A stretch of 64,000 nt of DNA from Polyangiaceae bacterium (GCA_947475525.1 CANJMI010000003.1:207501-271500); one strand, 5' to 3'. Shown: positions 19,325 through 29,467, counted from the first letter of the stretch. Made by a program: numbers and translations. The notes: generated from the letters alone by a model not told the origin.

Positions 19325-20206
19325 ATGCACTTCGGAGACCGCATCGGTCAAAAGAGTCGCCGCTTGAGTGGCGCATGGGCAATGTTCGCGCTTACGGGGA
19401 CCCTGTTGGCAGGCGGCTCTGTGCTCGCTCAACAGCCGGCGCATTCGCCTGAGCCACCGGCCTCGCCTTCGTCGGCGTCACCTGCGTCGGCGCCACCTGC
19501 GTCCGCGCCACCTGCGTCGGCCTCCGGGACCGCTCCGCCAGTGGAGGCGGGCTCCGCGACCGCGACGGTGCCCGCGGCTCCCGCTACGGCGAGCGCAGTG
19601 GCTGCAACGCCACCCGCACCGCCTCCTGCGGCAACGGCCGTTGCTGCCGTCCCGTCCGACGGCGCCACGTACAGCGTGAGGCTGCGCGATCTGCAGCAGC
19701 GCATCGACCAGCTCAAGGAGCAAATTCGCCGCAGCCACACACGGTTGTCGCTGCTCAGCGACACCATCCTCTCGAGCGGCGCGGCGGGCTCACGCGCCTC
19801 GATTCAATTCGAGAACAAGCTCTCGAACCTATTCCAAGTCACGAAGGCGCTCGTCGTGCTCGATGGCGCCGTTCAGTACAATAAGAGCGATCGCTCGGGC
19901 GTACTCGGCGAGCAGAAGACCATTCCGATCTTCAACGGCTCGATTCCTCCCGGTGACCACTTGGTTCAGGTTCTCGTGAACCTTCGCGGAAACGGGTACG
20001 GCGTCTTTTCGTATCTTCGCGGGTACAAGTTTGAAGTCCGCTCGAGCCATTCCTTTACCGCGGTCGAAGGCAAGAGCACGGGCTTGCGGGTAGTCGCGTA
20101 CGAAAAGGGTGGGGCCACGACCCCGCTCGAAGAGCGCCCTGCTGTCCGCTACCTCGAGAAGGTCGTCGCGGGCCCACTCGATGGCGCCGCTGCTGGCGGA
20201 AATTGA
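19325..20206 (+). CDS. Secreted protein with Ala/Pro linker, coiled coil and C-terminal beta domain
   Basis: 293 aa from ATG 19325, which has GAGGA about 5 nt upstream; the frame is open from 19289. The signal peptide ends near GGSVLAQQ. Residues about 40-105 are an Ala/Pro/Ser linker with 15-bp DNA repeats. A coiled coil follows (RLRDLQQRIDQLKEQIRR). The last 120 residues are beta-rich: ALVVLDGAVQYNKSD, PIFNGSIPPGDHLVQVL, GYGVFSYLRGYKFEVRSSH. The linker can attract a false dihydrolipoamide acetyltransferase name; there is no lipoyl or catalytic domain. It leads the operon and is probably periplasmic. Confidence 0.75.
   Translation: MHFGDRIGQKSRRLSGAWAMFALTGTLLAGGSVLAQQPAHSPEPPASPSSASPASAPPASAPPASASGTAPPVEAGSATATVPAAPATASAVAATPPAPPPAATAVAAVPSDGATYSVRLRDLQQRIDQLKEQIRRSHTRLSLLSDTILSSGAAGSRASIQFENKLSNLFQVTKALVVLDGAVQYNKSDRSGVLGEQKTIPIFNGSIPPGDHLVQVLVNLRGNGYGVFSYLRGYKFEVRSSHSFTAVEGKSTGLRVVAYEKGGATTPLEERPAVRYLEKVVAGPLDGAAAGGN
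19479..19523 (+). repeat. Three 15-bp tandem repeats in coding sequence
   Basis: Three adjacent copies of CACCTGCGTCSGCSY encode the Ala-Pro-Pro-Ala-Ser linker of the secreted protein. They are in frame, so copy-number change would only alter linker length. Confidence 0.8.
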
Positions 20207-20283
20207 GGCCCGTGCTGCGCTGTGTCGTTTCTTCCAAGCCTGGGGCAGACGCTGCCGGCTCGCCCTACGATAGCGGAGGTCAT

Positions 20284-22707
20284 GTGTCTTTCGGCGCACG
20301 AGCGCGGCTGTTCACCAGCCGCTCGGTGATGGCGGCCGCGTTGCTGGCGTCGCTGGGCGCGGTGAGTCCGGCTCGTGCCGAGGACCCGGAGCAAGCCTTC
20401 CGGACCGCCTCGGAGCAGATATCGAACGCGAGCCAGGATGCCGGGGCTGTCGATACGGCGGTCGCCCGCCACAATGAGCCTGGGCGCGGTCCCCAACAAC
20501 GCATCGCCGACGCGGTGTTGCTGATGGGCGTGAAGGATTACGACCGGGCCGCCGACGTCTTGAACGAGATCGTCGAGCAGTACCAGAACCATTCGACGGC
20601 CTACCCGGATGGTTTGAACATGCTTGGCGAGACGTACTTTCTCTCGAAGCAGTATCTCGCGTCGCGCCGCGTCTTCATGAAGTTCATCGAGCAAGGCAGC
20701 GACCCGCGCTTTTCACCTTATCGAGAGCGCGCCGCGATTCGCATTGTCGACATTGCCCTACGGTTGCGCGACTTCTCGTCGCTGGACAAGCTCTTCTCGC
20801 TCGTAGGCTCGCTTGGCGGTGAGGCCACGAGTGGCCTTGCCTACGCGAAAGGCAAGGGGCTCCTCGCCCAAGGGAAAATCGACGCGGCCGATGCGTCACT
20901 GCGCCTCGTAGCGGCCGACAGCGCATTTTATCACCAGGCGCGGCATCTTGTTGGCGTCGCGGCGATGATGCGCGTGCCACCGCTCGATCCGAAGGATGCC
21001 CCCCGCAAGGGCTCCGCCGCGGCACTCGCGGCGCCCACCCGTTTTGACCAAGCCGTCGAGCGGTTTCGCGACGTCACCAAGCTTCCCGGGGATACCGCCG
21101 AACACCGCCGCGTGATCGACATGGCGTGGCTCGCGATCGGCCGCATCAAGTACGAGGTGGGAAGCTTTGCGGATGCCGCCGAGGCTTACAACCGGGTTGA
21201 TCGCACGTCGCCCGAGTTCGGGACGATGCTCTACGAGCTCGCGTGGGTCTACGTAAAAACCGGTGACTTCATGCGTGCCCAGCGGGCGCTCGAAGTGCTC
21301 GCGATCGCCGCCCCGAATAGCCAAGACGTGGCGGACGCTTCGCTGCTCCGTGCTGATTTGATGCTTCGAGCCGGCCAGTTCGAGAAGTCGCGCAAAGTCT
21401 ACGAGAGCGTGCGGGCCAGCTACGAGACGATGCGGGACCGGGTCGCGCAGTTCATGGCCGCGACCAAGGACCCGAGCGTGTACTTCGAGTTGCTGAGCTC
21501 CGAGCAACTCGAGGTGTTTGAGTCGGGCAATGCGCTCCCTACGATGGCGCTCAAATGGGCGCGCGATGGGGAAGACGGACCAACGGCGTTCGCGGTGATA
21601 GACGACGTGGTGTTGTCCCGACGGCTCGTTAAAGAGTCCAACGACATGATCGAGCGGCTCAACGCCGTTCTCGCTTCGCCCAACAAGATCCGAGCGATTC
21701 CTGGTCTCCGGGTTGGCGCCGAGCGCGGCCTTGGTCTTGTGAACGCACTCGCTCTCGCGCGGTTGAAGCTCGGGCAAGGCCTGGATGGAATCGAGGCCGA
21801 CAACCTGACGGCGGGGCTGCAGCAAGCGCGGGCCGAGCGAAAGATCCTCGAGGACCGCCTTGGCGTCGTGCCAGTGACATCGAGCGACTTCGCGACGCGC
21901 GACCAGCAGGCGAAGCGTCAGTGGAACAAGGCATCGCAGGAGCTGAAGCGAATCGAGCTCGAAGTCGACACGCTTCAGGCGACGATCAATGGTCTTGAGC
22001 GGGTGATCTCGGATGGGCCTACGCAAGGTGTGGTGCGCAGCCCACAGGATCTCGAGTCGTACCGTCGCTCAATCGAAGAACAGAAGAAGCTCGTCGTGCA
22101 GTATCACGAAGCGGCAGTGGAGCTGCGCCGGGTGATCGAAGCCGCAAAATTGCAGGTCGGATTCGGGGACAAGCGGTTCGTCGAGGACGAGGAGGTTCGC
22201 AAGCAGTACACCCGGGCCTTGTGGCGCGAAGTGAAGCTCGCGGAACAGGGGGAGGGCGGCGCTGCTCTCGGCGCATATGCCCGCCGGGCTCGCCCCCTCC
22301 TTTTGAAGGCCGACGATACCGAAGCGCAGGTAGAAGGTGCGTTGAAGCGCCTCTACGAGCTGGTCACGGGCAAGGTTTTGGAGCTTCGGGGTCTCGTTAA
22401 AAAGGAGACTCAGAACATCGTCACCTACTCGTTCGCTCTCGAAGCTCTCGATGCCGAGGCACGGCTCGTGGTCGGCGGCGTCGCAATGCGAAATTTCGCG
22501 ACCGTCCGCGATCGGCTCCGCAACATCGTCCTTCGTGCAGACGTCGGGATCACCGAGGAAGCTTGGGAGGTTCGTGAGTCGCAGCAGACGCGGGTACGCC
22601 GTCTGAAGGTGGAGAAGGCGCGGACCGAGTCGCGGCTCCAGGAGGAGCTCGACGAGGTGCTCGACGACAGCGGCGACGCTGACCAGGAGACGAAAAATGC
22701 GCAGTGA
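20284..22707 (+). CDS. Periplasmic TPR protein, GltC/NfsC-like position
   Basis: 807 aa from GTG 20284, which follows CGGAGGT by 3 nt and opens a clear signal peptide (MAAALLASLGAVSPARA). The frame is also open from TTG 20203. TPR helices include GVKDYDRAADVLNEIVEQY, LNMLGETYFLSKQYLASRR, VGSFADAAEAYNRV and KTGDFMRAQRALEVL. The C-terminal half (about 520-800) is a long coiled-coil region (KASQELKRIELEVDTL, RRSIEEQKKLVVQYHEAA). It overlaps the next gene by 11 bp. In Myxococcus, TPR proteins in this position form the periplasmic part of the Glt and Nfs machines. Orthology to GltC is inferred from order and architecture. Confidence 0.7.
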   Translation: MSFGARARLFTSRSVMAAALLASLGAVSPARAEDPEQAFRTASEQISNASQDAGAVDTAVARHNEPGRGPQQRIADAVLLMGVKDYDRAADVLNEIVEQYQNHSTAYPDGLNMLGETYFLSKQYLASRRVFMKFIEQGSDPRFSPYRERAAIRIVDIALRLRDFSSLDKLFSLVGSLGGEATSGLAYAKGKGLLAQGKIDAADASLRLVAADSAFYHQARHLVGVAAMMRVPPLDPKDAPRKGSAAALAAPTRFDQAVERFRDVTKLPGDTAEHRRVIDMAWLAIGRIKYEVGSFADAAEAYNRVDRTSPEFGTMLYELAWVYVKTGDFMRAQRALEVLAIAAPNSQDVADASLLRADLMLRAGQFEKSRKVYESVRASYETMRDRVAQFMAATKDPSVYFELLSSEQLEVFESGNALPTMALKWARDGEDGPTAFAVIDDVVLSRRLVKESNDMIERLNAVLASPNKIRAIPGLRVGAERGLGLVNALALARLKLGQGLDGIEADNLTAGLQQARAERKILEDRLGVVPVTSSDFATRDQQAKRQWNKASQELKRIELEVDTLQATINGLERVISDGPTQGVVRSPQDLESYRRSIEEQKKLVVQYHEAAVELRRVIEAAKLQVGFGDKRFVEDEEVRKQYTRALWREVKLAEQGEGGAALGAYARRARPLLLKADDTEAQVEGALKRLYELVTGKVLELRGLVKKETQNIVTYSFALEALDAEARLVVGGVAMRNFATVRDRLRNIVLRADVGITEEAWEVRESQQTRVRRLKVEKARTESRLQEELDEVLDDSGDADQETKNAQ

Positions 22708-25700
22708 CAGCGGAGTAGGAAGCCGGCGAATCCTCCGAGTCGCCAGCGCGCTCGCGCTCGTGTTCTTCGGGGGCCAAGCCATCTCGCAGCCCGCGAGGCC
22801 GAGTGCGTCAGCCGCCCCGGCGGGATCGGCTGTCAGCAGCGTCGCGCCGGTTGCAGCCACCGCAGTTGCGGCCATCGCACCGAGCGGATCGGCGACGCCC
22901 GCGACGAGCGGCGCACCCGATGTGGGGCCCGCATTTGGAGCCCGGCCGCGTGTGCCCAAGCCAACCGATCCAACGGTTGCGCAAAAATCTGCGCTCGAGG
23001 AACTGCAACGCGAAGCGAAGCTCTACGAGTCGGATGCCCGCGACTACCGCGCCTCGATGACGCGGATTGTCCAGCATCATTACCGCGAGAAAAAGAAGCG
23101 CGTCCTTCGTGCGCTCGACCGCGAAATCGACATCGAGAACAAAGCGCTGCGCGAGGCACGAGACGAAGCCATTCGTCGCCTCGAGGTGTTCGTCGCCCGC
23201 TACAGCGGAACAAACTCGCACCCTGAGAACACCCCCGATGCGATGTTCCGACTCGCCGCGCTCTTCGAGGAGCGCGCCCGCGATCTCGCCGAGCCCGCCG
23301 AGATCGACCTCAACGTGGCGCAGCCCGAGCCGGACCTCGGCCCGGCTATCGCCCTCTACAAGCGCATCGTCCACGAGTTTCCGAAGTACAAAGAGCGTGC
23401 TGGCGTCTTTTACTACCTTGGCCACGCGCTGAACGACGGCGGACGACTCGAGGAAGCCCAGCAGGTTTGGCGCTCGCTTGTGTGCAACAACCGCTACGCC
23501 TACCCCGTGGCGGCGGATCCGAAGAACCCGAGTCGCGATACGCTGACGCGGATCCCCCAGGATCACGCTGCGGATTGGTGGCTCGGCTGGCTGTCTCGGC
23601 ACCCCGACCCGATGGACCAGAAGCGGCAAAAAGACGCGGCGCGCCAGGCCCTTCGCGAGAAGGGCGCGCGTCAGCGGGGGCGGGCGGTGGAGCCACCCGT
23701 GCCCGATGTGCCTTCGATCGAGGACGACGAGGATTCCTTCAAGAATCCATTCCCCGAGGAATGTCGCCCCGTGGCCCAGGAAATCATCGCGGGCGAGCCT
23801 CCGCGTTATATCGGCGAGGTGTGGTGGCGCATCGCTGACTACCACTTCGACGAGATCGATCCGTACGGCGGCCCGTACAATTTGTCTCGCGCGGAGGCCG
23901 CGTACGGTCAGGCGATGAAGTTCGACCGCCCGCCTGTCTACGACGTGAGCATGTACAAGCTCGCGTGGACGTACTTCAAACAGCAGCGCTACGAGACTGC
24001 CGTCCAACAGTACATCAAGCTCCTAGACCTCACCGATCGTCGTGAGATCGAGACCGGCAATCCCGGCGCGGATTTCCGCACCGAGGCCTACGCGTACATC
24101 GCCGGCTCGATGACCTATCTCGATTTTAAGGGACCACCGGCGGGCGACCCCTACATCGCGCGCAACGACGTCTTCGATCTCTATTCGGATACGGCCCAGA
24201 TCGAACAGGCGATGCACGCGGCCATCGACCGGATACAAGAACGCTCCCTTCTCCCGCAGGATCGCAAGTGGACGATCGAGGTCTACAAGGCGCTCGCGTT
24301 CGAGTTCAAGGAGTACAGCCAGTTCCAGAACTTGATTGAGGTAAACGAGCTCATCCTGAAGAAGTGGCCGAACCATCGGGACGCTCCGATGGTCCAGAAT
24401 CAAATCGCCCTGACGTACGAGACCCTCTCGTTCGGCGCGCGAGGGGCCGAAGCGGAAGCTCTGGCGGCGAAGGCGCTCGAGGCGCGCGGCAAGCTCGTCA
24501 ATTACGTTGAGCAGCCCGGGAACATCCCCGAATGGGTCGAGAAGAACAAGGAAGACCCAGAGGCGATCCGTGCCGCTGAGCAGCTCGTGCGTGGCGGACT
24601 TCGCCGTGCCGCTGCAGACCACACGAACGCTGCGCGACGTTGGGTCAGTGAAGCGCGGAGCGCCGCCGCCGATAGTGAGCGCGAGGAGGATTTCACGCGG
24701 GCTTTGAATGAGTACCGTGCAGCCGCTGTCGCATGGGGCAGCTACCTGAACCAAGACGAGAACGCCGACGACTCGTACGACAGCCGCTTCTGGCTCGCCG
24801 ATTCGTACACCGGCGCCGTCCTCGTTCAAGTCGAGCTCTCACGCCTTCCACCCGAAAAGGACATCGCCCTTGCGCAACAGGCGGCCCGTGACGTGCGCGA
24901 CTCGAATGACAACGACGAGAAGCTGCAGCCCGCCGCCCAGATGGTGGTGTACGTCGCGCAGGCTGTTTTACGGGCGAATTACAAGCGCCACGCCGCCTCC
25001 GGTGGAACCGAAGGCATCGCGGAGCTGAAGGAAGTTCAGACCGAGAAATACGAGGACGGCGGAGACAAGCGCGAGCGCGCGGTGAAGGTCGACCTGCCCC
25101 CCGCGATCCAGAATGTGTTGAGCTCCCTCGATGAGTACGTGGCTCGCGTGCCACTCGAGAAGGAGCCGGACCCGAAGGACCCGAACCATTATCTCTACGC
25201 GTACAACGCTGGTGAGACGGCCTTCATCTACGGTCAGTTCGACGAGGCGAAGAAGCGCCTTTTGCCGATCTACAAGTCGCAGTGCGGCACGACGAAGTTC
25301 GCCTTTAACTCATGGAAGAAGCTCGTCACGATCGCTGCGCTCGAACGAGACTTCGATCGCTCGAAGGCGCTCGCTGAGGAGAACAAGAAAAAATCCTGCG
25401 CGATCACGGACGCCGATCGCGTCGTCGCCAGTAGCCTCGGCACCGACATCTTGAACTCGGCGATCTTCAAAGAAGCTTACGCCGCGTTTGAGAAGGCGCA
25501 GGCGCTTCCCGATGTGCCCGAAAACGCAGCCCAGCGCCGCGTTCTCTACACCCGCGCAGCAAGCCTCTATGAAGAGGGACTGAGCGTCGATCCCAGCCGG
25601 GATGAAGCACCGGAGGCGGCAATCAACGGTGCGATCGCTCACAAGCAGCTCAGCAATTACGACAAGGCGATCTCCATGTACGAGCTGTTCATCGGCGCGT

Positions 25701-27172
25701 ACGGCAAGGACGACGCTCTCGATGCCTTGCAGAAGGGCGACAAAAAAGGGGCGGCACCGCAGCCCGAGAAGTACGCCCAACGCGTTCGATACCTCCGTCG
25801 CGCCTACGATGAACTCGCCGAAGCGTACGTGCTTTTCTTCGACTACCGACAGGCGGCCCAGACCTACGATCGAATCAGCAACATCGACCGCGAGGTGCCG
25901 CCGTCGAAGGAGCCCGACGGCAAGGAAAAACTTGGGTCACGCGGCTTCGACCCTGAGTCGCGTCGGAACGCGGCTCAAAATGCGGTGTTCCTCTACTTGA
26001 ACATCGGCGAGCAGGCCCGGGTTGAGGCGACAAAGAAGCGTTTTTTCGCGATGAATCCGCCGAAAGAACAGCAAGCCGAAATCGAATGGCTGATCGCGCA
26101 GGGTGATCTGAAGAGCTGGGACGAACGCTCGCCGGACCGTGGTGACAATCGAGCGGCGCGCCTGCGGGCTATCGCAGCGATGGACGGGTTTTACCTCAAA
26201 TGGGCGAAGGACCAGGCGGGCTACGCGACGTCCGTGCTCGCGGCCGGATACGCGGCCAAGTTGCGTCGGTTGGGCAGTGACTTGAAGGCCGATGACTGGT
26301 GTGACAACGCCGTCTCGACGTTCGACTCGTTCAAGGCTTCCGCGCCCAAGGACGAAAAGGGCGCGAGCAAGGCGACCGCTACTCCGCAAGCCGACGTCGC
26401 CGCCGAGTGCGAGTACCGCCGCGTCGACGATGAGCTAAAGAAAAACTTCGATTACGAGACTGGCCACCACCGCTACACGGGCGTGATCACGGACATCACC
26501 AAGGCGTACGAAGAAGACGTCAACAAGGTAGCCAAGGGATACGCGGATAAGCTGCAGAGCATCGTCGAGAAGTACAACTCGGGCCGGTGGACCGTAGCTT
26601 CGCGAGCGCGCCGGGGAACCTTGTACGACTCGTGCCGCACCGGTCTCTTCAATGCACGCGAGCCCGGCCTGAAGCTCTACAGCGACGAGCCGCAGCCGCT
26701 GAAGGCGTGCGTCATCCTCAAGAAGAAAAAATGCAGCGAAGTCGAGCTTCTAAAAGAACTCGACAAGCAGTGCACGGAAACGGGAAACGAGTCCTCGTGC
26801 AATGGGTATGACTCCTTCACGTCGAAGCGTCGCCTCGACTGGCGCAAGAAACGTGATGAGCTCCTCGACGGAACCGACAAGCTGATGGTGGCGAGCTACA
26901 CCGACGCCATTGTGCTCGGGCAGTTCTTCCGACAACGCGTCAAGGAGGTCGACCTCGCCGTCGCGCGCCTCGCGTTCCACCAGGACATCATCGGCGACAT
27001 GAAATTGCGCGATTACTCGGGGCTCGTGAAGGACCCGAATCACAAGGACGACGACGGCAAGCCCATGACATTCGATTACCAAGATGGCATGTTCCCGCGG
27101 ATGCGCCGCGGCCTTGGAATGCCTCTCGCGGATCAGGTCATGACGGCCCCGGTGCCGCTCACGAGCCAATGA
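22697..27172 (+). CDS. Very large periplasmic TPR protein, GltD/NfsD-like
   Basis: 1491 aa. The signal peptide VASALALVFFGGQAIS is followed by an Ala/Pro/Ser stretch to about residue 80 and a helical region rich in Arg, Glu and Lys. TPR motifs run through much of the chain, e.g. MFRLAALFEERARDLA, KLAWTYFKQQRYETAVQQY, AINGAIAHKQLSNYDKAISMY and AYVLFFDYRQAAQTY. A Lys/Cys-containing C-terminal region follows (KACVILKKKKCSEVE). Size, position and content match the large TPR component (AgmU/GltD type) of the Glt/Nfs family. It overlaps the neighbouring genes by 11 bp upstream and 4 bp (ATGA) downstream, so the genes are tightly coupled. Confidence 0.72.
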   Translation: MRSDSGVGSRRILRVASALALVFFGGQAISQPARPSASAAPAGSAVSSVAPVAATAVAAIAPSGSATPATSGAPDVGPAFGARPRVPKPTDPTVAQKSALEELQREAKLYESDARDYRASMTRIVQHHYREKKKRVLRALDREIDIENKALREARDEAIRRLEVFVARYSGTNSHPENTPDAMFRLAALFEERARDLAEPAEIDLNVAQPEPDLGPAIALYKRIVHEFPKYKERAGVFYYLGHALNDGGRLEEAQQVWRSLVCNNRYAYPVAADPKNPSRDTLTRIPQDHAADWWLGWLSRHPDPMDQKRQKDAARQALREKGARQRGRAVEPPVPDVPSIEDDEDSFKNPFPEECRPVAQEIIAGEPPRYIGEVWWRIADYHFDEIDPYGGPYNLSRAEAAYGQAMKFDRPPVYDVSMYKLAWTYFKQQRYETAVQQYIKLLDLTDRREIETGNPGADFRTEAYAYIAGSMTYLDFKGPPAGDPYIARNDVFDLYSDTAQIEQAMHAAIDRIQERSLLPQDRKWTIEVYKALAFEFKEYSQFQNLIEVNELILKKWPNHRDAPMVQNQIALTYETLSFGARGAEAEALAAKALEARGKLVNYVEQPGNIPEWVEKNKEDPEAIRAAEQLVRGGLRRAAADHTNAARRWVSEARSAAADSEREEDFTRALNEYRAAAVAWGSYLNQDENADDSYDSRFWLADSYTGAVLVQVELSRLPPEKDIALAQQAARDVRDSNDNDEKLQPAAQMVVYVAQAVLRANYKRHAASGGTEGIAELKEVQTEKYEDGGDKRERAVKVDLPPAIQNVLSSLDEYVARVPLEKEPDPKDPNHYLYAYNAGETAFIYGQFDEAKKRLLPIYKSQCGTTKFAFNSWKKLVTIAALERDFDRSKALAEENKKKSCAITDADRVVASSLGTDILNSAIFKEAYAAFEKAQALPDVPENAAQRRVLYTRAASLYEEGLSVDPSRDEAPEAAINGAIAHKQLSNYDKAISMYELFIGAYGKDDALDALQKGDKKGAAPQPEKYAQRVRYLRRAYDELAEAYVLFFDYRQAAQTYDRISNIDREVPPSKEPDGKEKLGSRGFDPESRRNAAQNAVFLYLNIGEQARVEATKKRFFAMNPPKEQQAEIEWLIAQGDLKSWDERSPDRGDNRAARLRAIAAMDGFYLKWAKDQAGYATSVLAAGYAAKLRRLGSDLKADDWCDNAVSTFDSFKASAPKDEKGASKATATPQADVAAECEYRRVDDELKKNFDYETGHHRYTGVITDITKAYEEDVNKVAKGYADKLQSIVEKYNSGRWTVASRARRGTLYDSCRTGLFNAREPGLKLYSDEPQPLKACVILKKKKCSEVELLKELDKQCTETGNESSCNGYDSFTSKRRLDWRKKRDELLDGTDKLMVASYTDAIVLGQFFRQRVKEVDLAVARLAFHQDIIGDMKLRDYSGLVKDPNHKDDDGKPMTFDYQDGMFPRMRRGLGMPLADQVMTAPVPLTSQ

Positions 27173-28602
27173 GGTGTGACGTGCCGACGAACATCAAGTC
27201 GATGAGTTTCCGCTGGCTCTCCGCGCCTGCTGCACTTGTGGCGCTCGTCGCGCTCGGTGGGGCTGCGGCGATTGGCTGCGAATCGACCCCGGTGGCGAAG
27301 AGTCCGCTCGATCCGGGGAGCAACTCCACAGAGTCGGGGCCCCCCGTCGAGCCTGGGGCGGAGGCTGCCATTCCCACAGCCGGCGCGAATCCCGGCGATG
27401 TGCCGCCGCCCGCACCCGTTGCGCCCGATCAGCCTGCGGCGCCGACGATGAGCCCTCAGGCGCTTGCCGACTACGAGCAGGGCTTCGCGGCGTTCAACAA
27501 CGCGGACATCTCCGGCGCCGTGCAAGCGTTCACTTCGGCAACGAAGGTCGACCCTCGTGCGTACAAGGCGTTCTTCGCGCTTGGCGCGATGCACGAGCGC
27601 GCTGGCAACGTCTCGGGCGCGTTGTCGGCCTACCAGCAATCCTTTGTGATCCAACCGGATTTTAGCGCCGGAATTGTCGCCTACGCGCTGCTCCAAGCTG
27701 AGACCGGAAACCTCGGTGCGGCCGAGACAATTCTCGTGCAAAAGCGTTCTGCGCTGACGAAGAGTGCCGCTCTGGCCGCCGCCCTCGCTGAAGTCAAATC
27801 GCAGTCCAAGGACAGCGCAAGCGCTCAGCAGTTGGCCCAGGAATCGCTCAAGCTCGACCCGACGTTTGCGCCTGCGATGTTGGCCGTCGCGCGCGACCAC
27901 TATCGGGCTCGTCGACTCGATCTTTCCCTCTATGCACTGAAGGCGATTCTTGATGGGTTTGGGCCGCTGAATCCGCCGCGGGACAAGAGCAACGCGGAGG
28001 CCCGATTGCTACGCGCGACGATTTGGCTTGAGCAGGATCGGCGCGTGATGGCGATGGACGAGTACAAGGTGGTGCTCGAGGCCCGTCCCGATCTCGTTGT
28101 GCCGCGGCTCCGTTATGCAACGTATCTGCTCGAGTCAGGCGGCGTTGGCGATGCGATCCCCATTCTCCAAAAAGCACTCCAGTACGATTCCAACAACGTC
28201 GCGGCGCACCTGAGCCTTGGCGACGCGTATCGCCTCAAGGGTGACTACACGAAGGCGCGTCAAGAGTTCGAATGGGTGCAGCGGCAGAACCCCGGCCTCG
28301 CCGCGGCGCACTACAACATGGGTCTGCTTTTTCTTTTCGCGCCAAGCGTCGATGGCCTGTCGACCCGCGAGCAAGTCGACGCGGCGACGGCATCGCTGAA
28401 CAAGTTCAAAGAGTTCGCGACCAAAGGCGAGCAAGGGGACGTCGACGAGCTCTTGAAGCGCGCCTCGCTGAAGAAAGCCGAACTCGATGCCCTCGCGGCT
28501 GCATCCGCTGCTGCTGCGGCCCCTCCGCCTCCGCCTCCGCCGCCGGCGAATGGCGACGCCACGCCACCTGCCGATGCCGCAACGACCACTGGAGGAGGTT
28601 GA
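27169..28602 (+). CDS. TPR outer-membrane lipoprotein, GltE/AglT-like
   Basis: 477 aa. The ATG overlaps the previous stop (ATGA). The signal peptide ends ALGGAAAIGC, a lipobox with Cys about residue 37, followed by a Pro/Ala-rich tether. At least seven TPR-like units follow, e.g. YEQGFAAFNNADISGAVQ, AFFALGAMHERAGNVSGA, PAMLAVARDHYRARRLD, NVAAHLSLGDAYRLKGDYT and AHYNMGLLFLF. The C-terminus is a poly-Pro/Ala tail. A TPR lipoprotein directly after a large TPR protein matches AglT/GltE (or NfsE), which anchors the complex at the outer membrane. Equivalence is inferred. Confidence 0.75.
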   Translation: MRCDVPTNIKSMSFRWLSAPAALVALVALGGAAAIGCESTPVAKSPLDPGSNSTESGPPVEPGAEAAIPTAGANPGDVPPPAPVAPDQPAAPTMSPQALADYEQGFAAFNNADISGAVQAFTSATKVDPRAYKAFFALGAMHERAGNVSGALSAYQQSFVIQPDFSAGIVAYALLQAETGNLGAAETILVQKRSALTKSAALAAALAEVKSQSKDSASAQQLAQESLKLDPTFAPAMLAVARDHYRARRLDLSLYALKAILDGFGPLNPPRDKSNAEARLLRATIWLEQDRRVMAMDEYKVVLEARPDLVVPRLRYATYLLESGGVGDAIPILQKALQYDSNNVAAHLSLGDAYRLKGDYTKARQEFEWVQRQNPGLAAAHYNMGLLFLFAPSVDGLSTREQVDAATASLNKFKEFATKGEQGDVDELLKRASLKKAELDALAAASAAAAAPPPPPPPPANGDATPPADAATTTGGG

Positions 28603-28605
28603 CCT

Positions 28606-28896
28606 ATGAGGACTGTCTTCAATCGATTCGATCGGACTCTCTGTCGCCGTGTGTTCACGCTCGTTCTCGTCGCGTTAGCGTTGGCGCCGAATGACGCGGC
28701 GGCCCAGGAGACCAAGAGCAAAGGCCGCGCGCCGCGGGGTGTCATTACGCTCGCGGAGGTGACGATCACGGGCCGGCTTCAGAAGCCGATCGCGGCTGTC
28801 GATGTCGCCCGAATTCGACCGTCGCTCACCTTGTCCGAGCTCAAGCAGCCGTTCTTGAAGCGGATCGAAGCCGCCATCTACAAAGATCCGTTTTGA
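28606..28896 (+). CDS. Small secreted protein of the TPR operon
   Basis: 96 aa. GGAGG lies about 8 nt before the ATG, and the gap to the previous stop is 3 bp, so translation is well supported. The signal peptide is VFTLVLVALALAPNDAAAQ. The mature part is about 65 residues with a Lys-rich start, a short beta segment (GVITLAEVTITGRLQKP) and a helix ending KRIEAAIYKDPF. No family recognised. Its place inside the operon suggests a small structural or adaptor part of the envelope complex. Confidence 0.75.
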   Translation: MRTVFNRFDRTLCRRVFTLVLVALALAPNDAAAQETKSKGRAPRGVITLAEVTITGRLQKPIAAVDVARIRPSLTLSELKQPFLKRIEAAIYKDPF

Positions 28897-28984
28897 CGGC
28901 ATCGCTTGCGTGATGACGCTTACCTTTGCCTTGACCGTCGTTGCCCTGAAAGAGCCGGCGCCCCGAGCGTGAACGGACGCCGAA

Positions 28985-29467
28985 ATGCTCGGGTACGCGG
29001 TCGGCCTCGGAATTGCGTTCGCGTGCGGTGGACTCGCCTGGCGTGCTGTTGTGCGCATGCAGCGCCGTTTCGATGATTGGCGAGTGGCTTTTCGTCTCGC
29101 GCTTGATGATGCGGCATCGGACGCGCAGCGCGCCACGCGGGTGGACGAGCTGCTCGGGGACTTGGAACGGGACCTCGATACCGACGCATTTCTCTCGGGT
29201 GCCGCGGTGCGGCTCGCCGTGGTTGGTGGCGCGGCCTGTGGTCTCGCGTTCGGCCTCGGCGGGGCTTGGCGCGAAGGCTTGGGCGTCTTGCCTGGGGCGG
29301 CATTCGGCGCCCTCGTGGCGGCTCGTCTTGGCCGTGTGCGAGCGACGAGGAGCGCGGCTATTCGTGATGGTGTTTCTGGGATCGTCGAGCGCGAGGCCTC
29401 TGGGCTACTCGTGCAAACGGTCACCCATGCGCTCCGGCCCCGGCGAACGCCTTTCGGGAAGCGCTGA
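28985..29467 (+). CDS. Small membrane protein, unknown
   Basis: 160 aa. An N-terminal transmembrane helix (AVGLGIAFACGGLAWRAV) is followed by a charged cytoplasmic helix (VDELLGDLERDLDTD) and two more hydrophobic segments (LAVVGGAACGLAFGLGG, VLPGAAFGALVAARLG). It is less certain than its neighbours because no strong ribosome-binding site was seen. It sits between the small secreted protein and the AgmX/PglI-type protein, in the same direction. Confidence 0.55.
   Translation: MLGYAVGLGIAFACGGLAWRAVVRMQRRFDDWRVAFRLALDDAASDAQRATRVDELLGDLERDLDTDAFLSGAAVRLAVVGGAACGLAFGLGGAWREGLGVLPGAAFGALVAARLGRVRATRSAAIRDGVSGIVEREASGLLVQTVTHALRPRRTPFGKR

Noticed and set aside
19325-20206. Dihydrolipoamide acetyltransferase
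   Set aside because: Only the Ala/Pro linker resembles E2 enzymes; there is no lipoyl domain or HxxxDG catalytic motif and a signal peptide is present.
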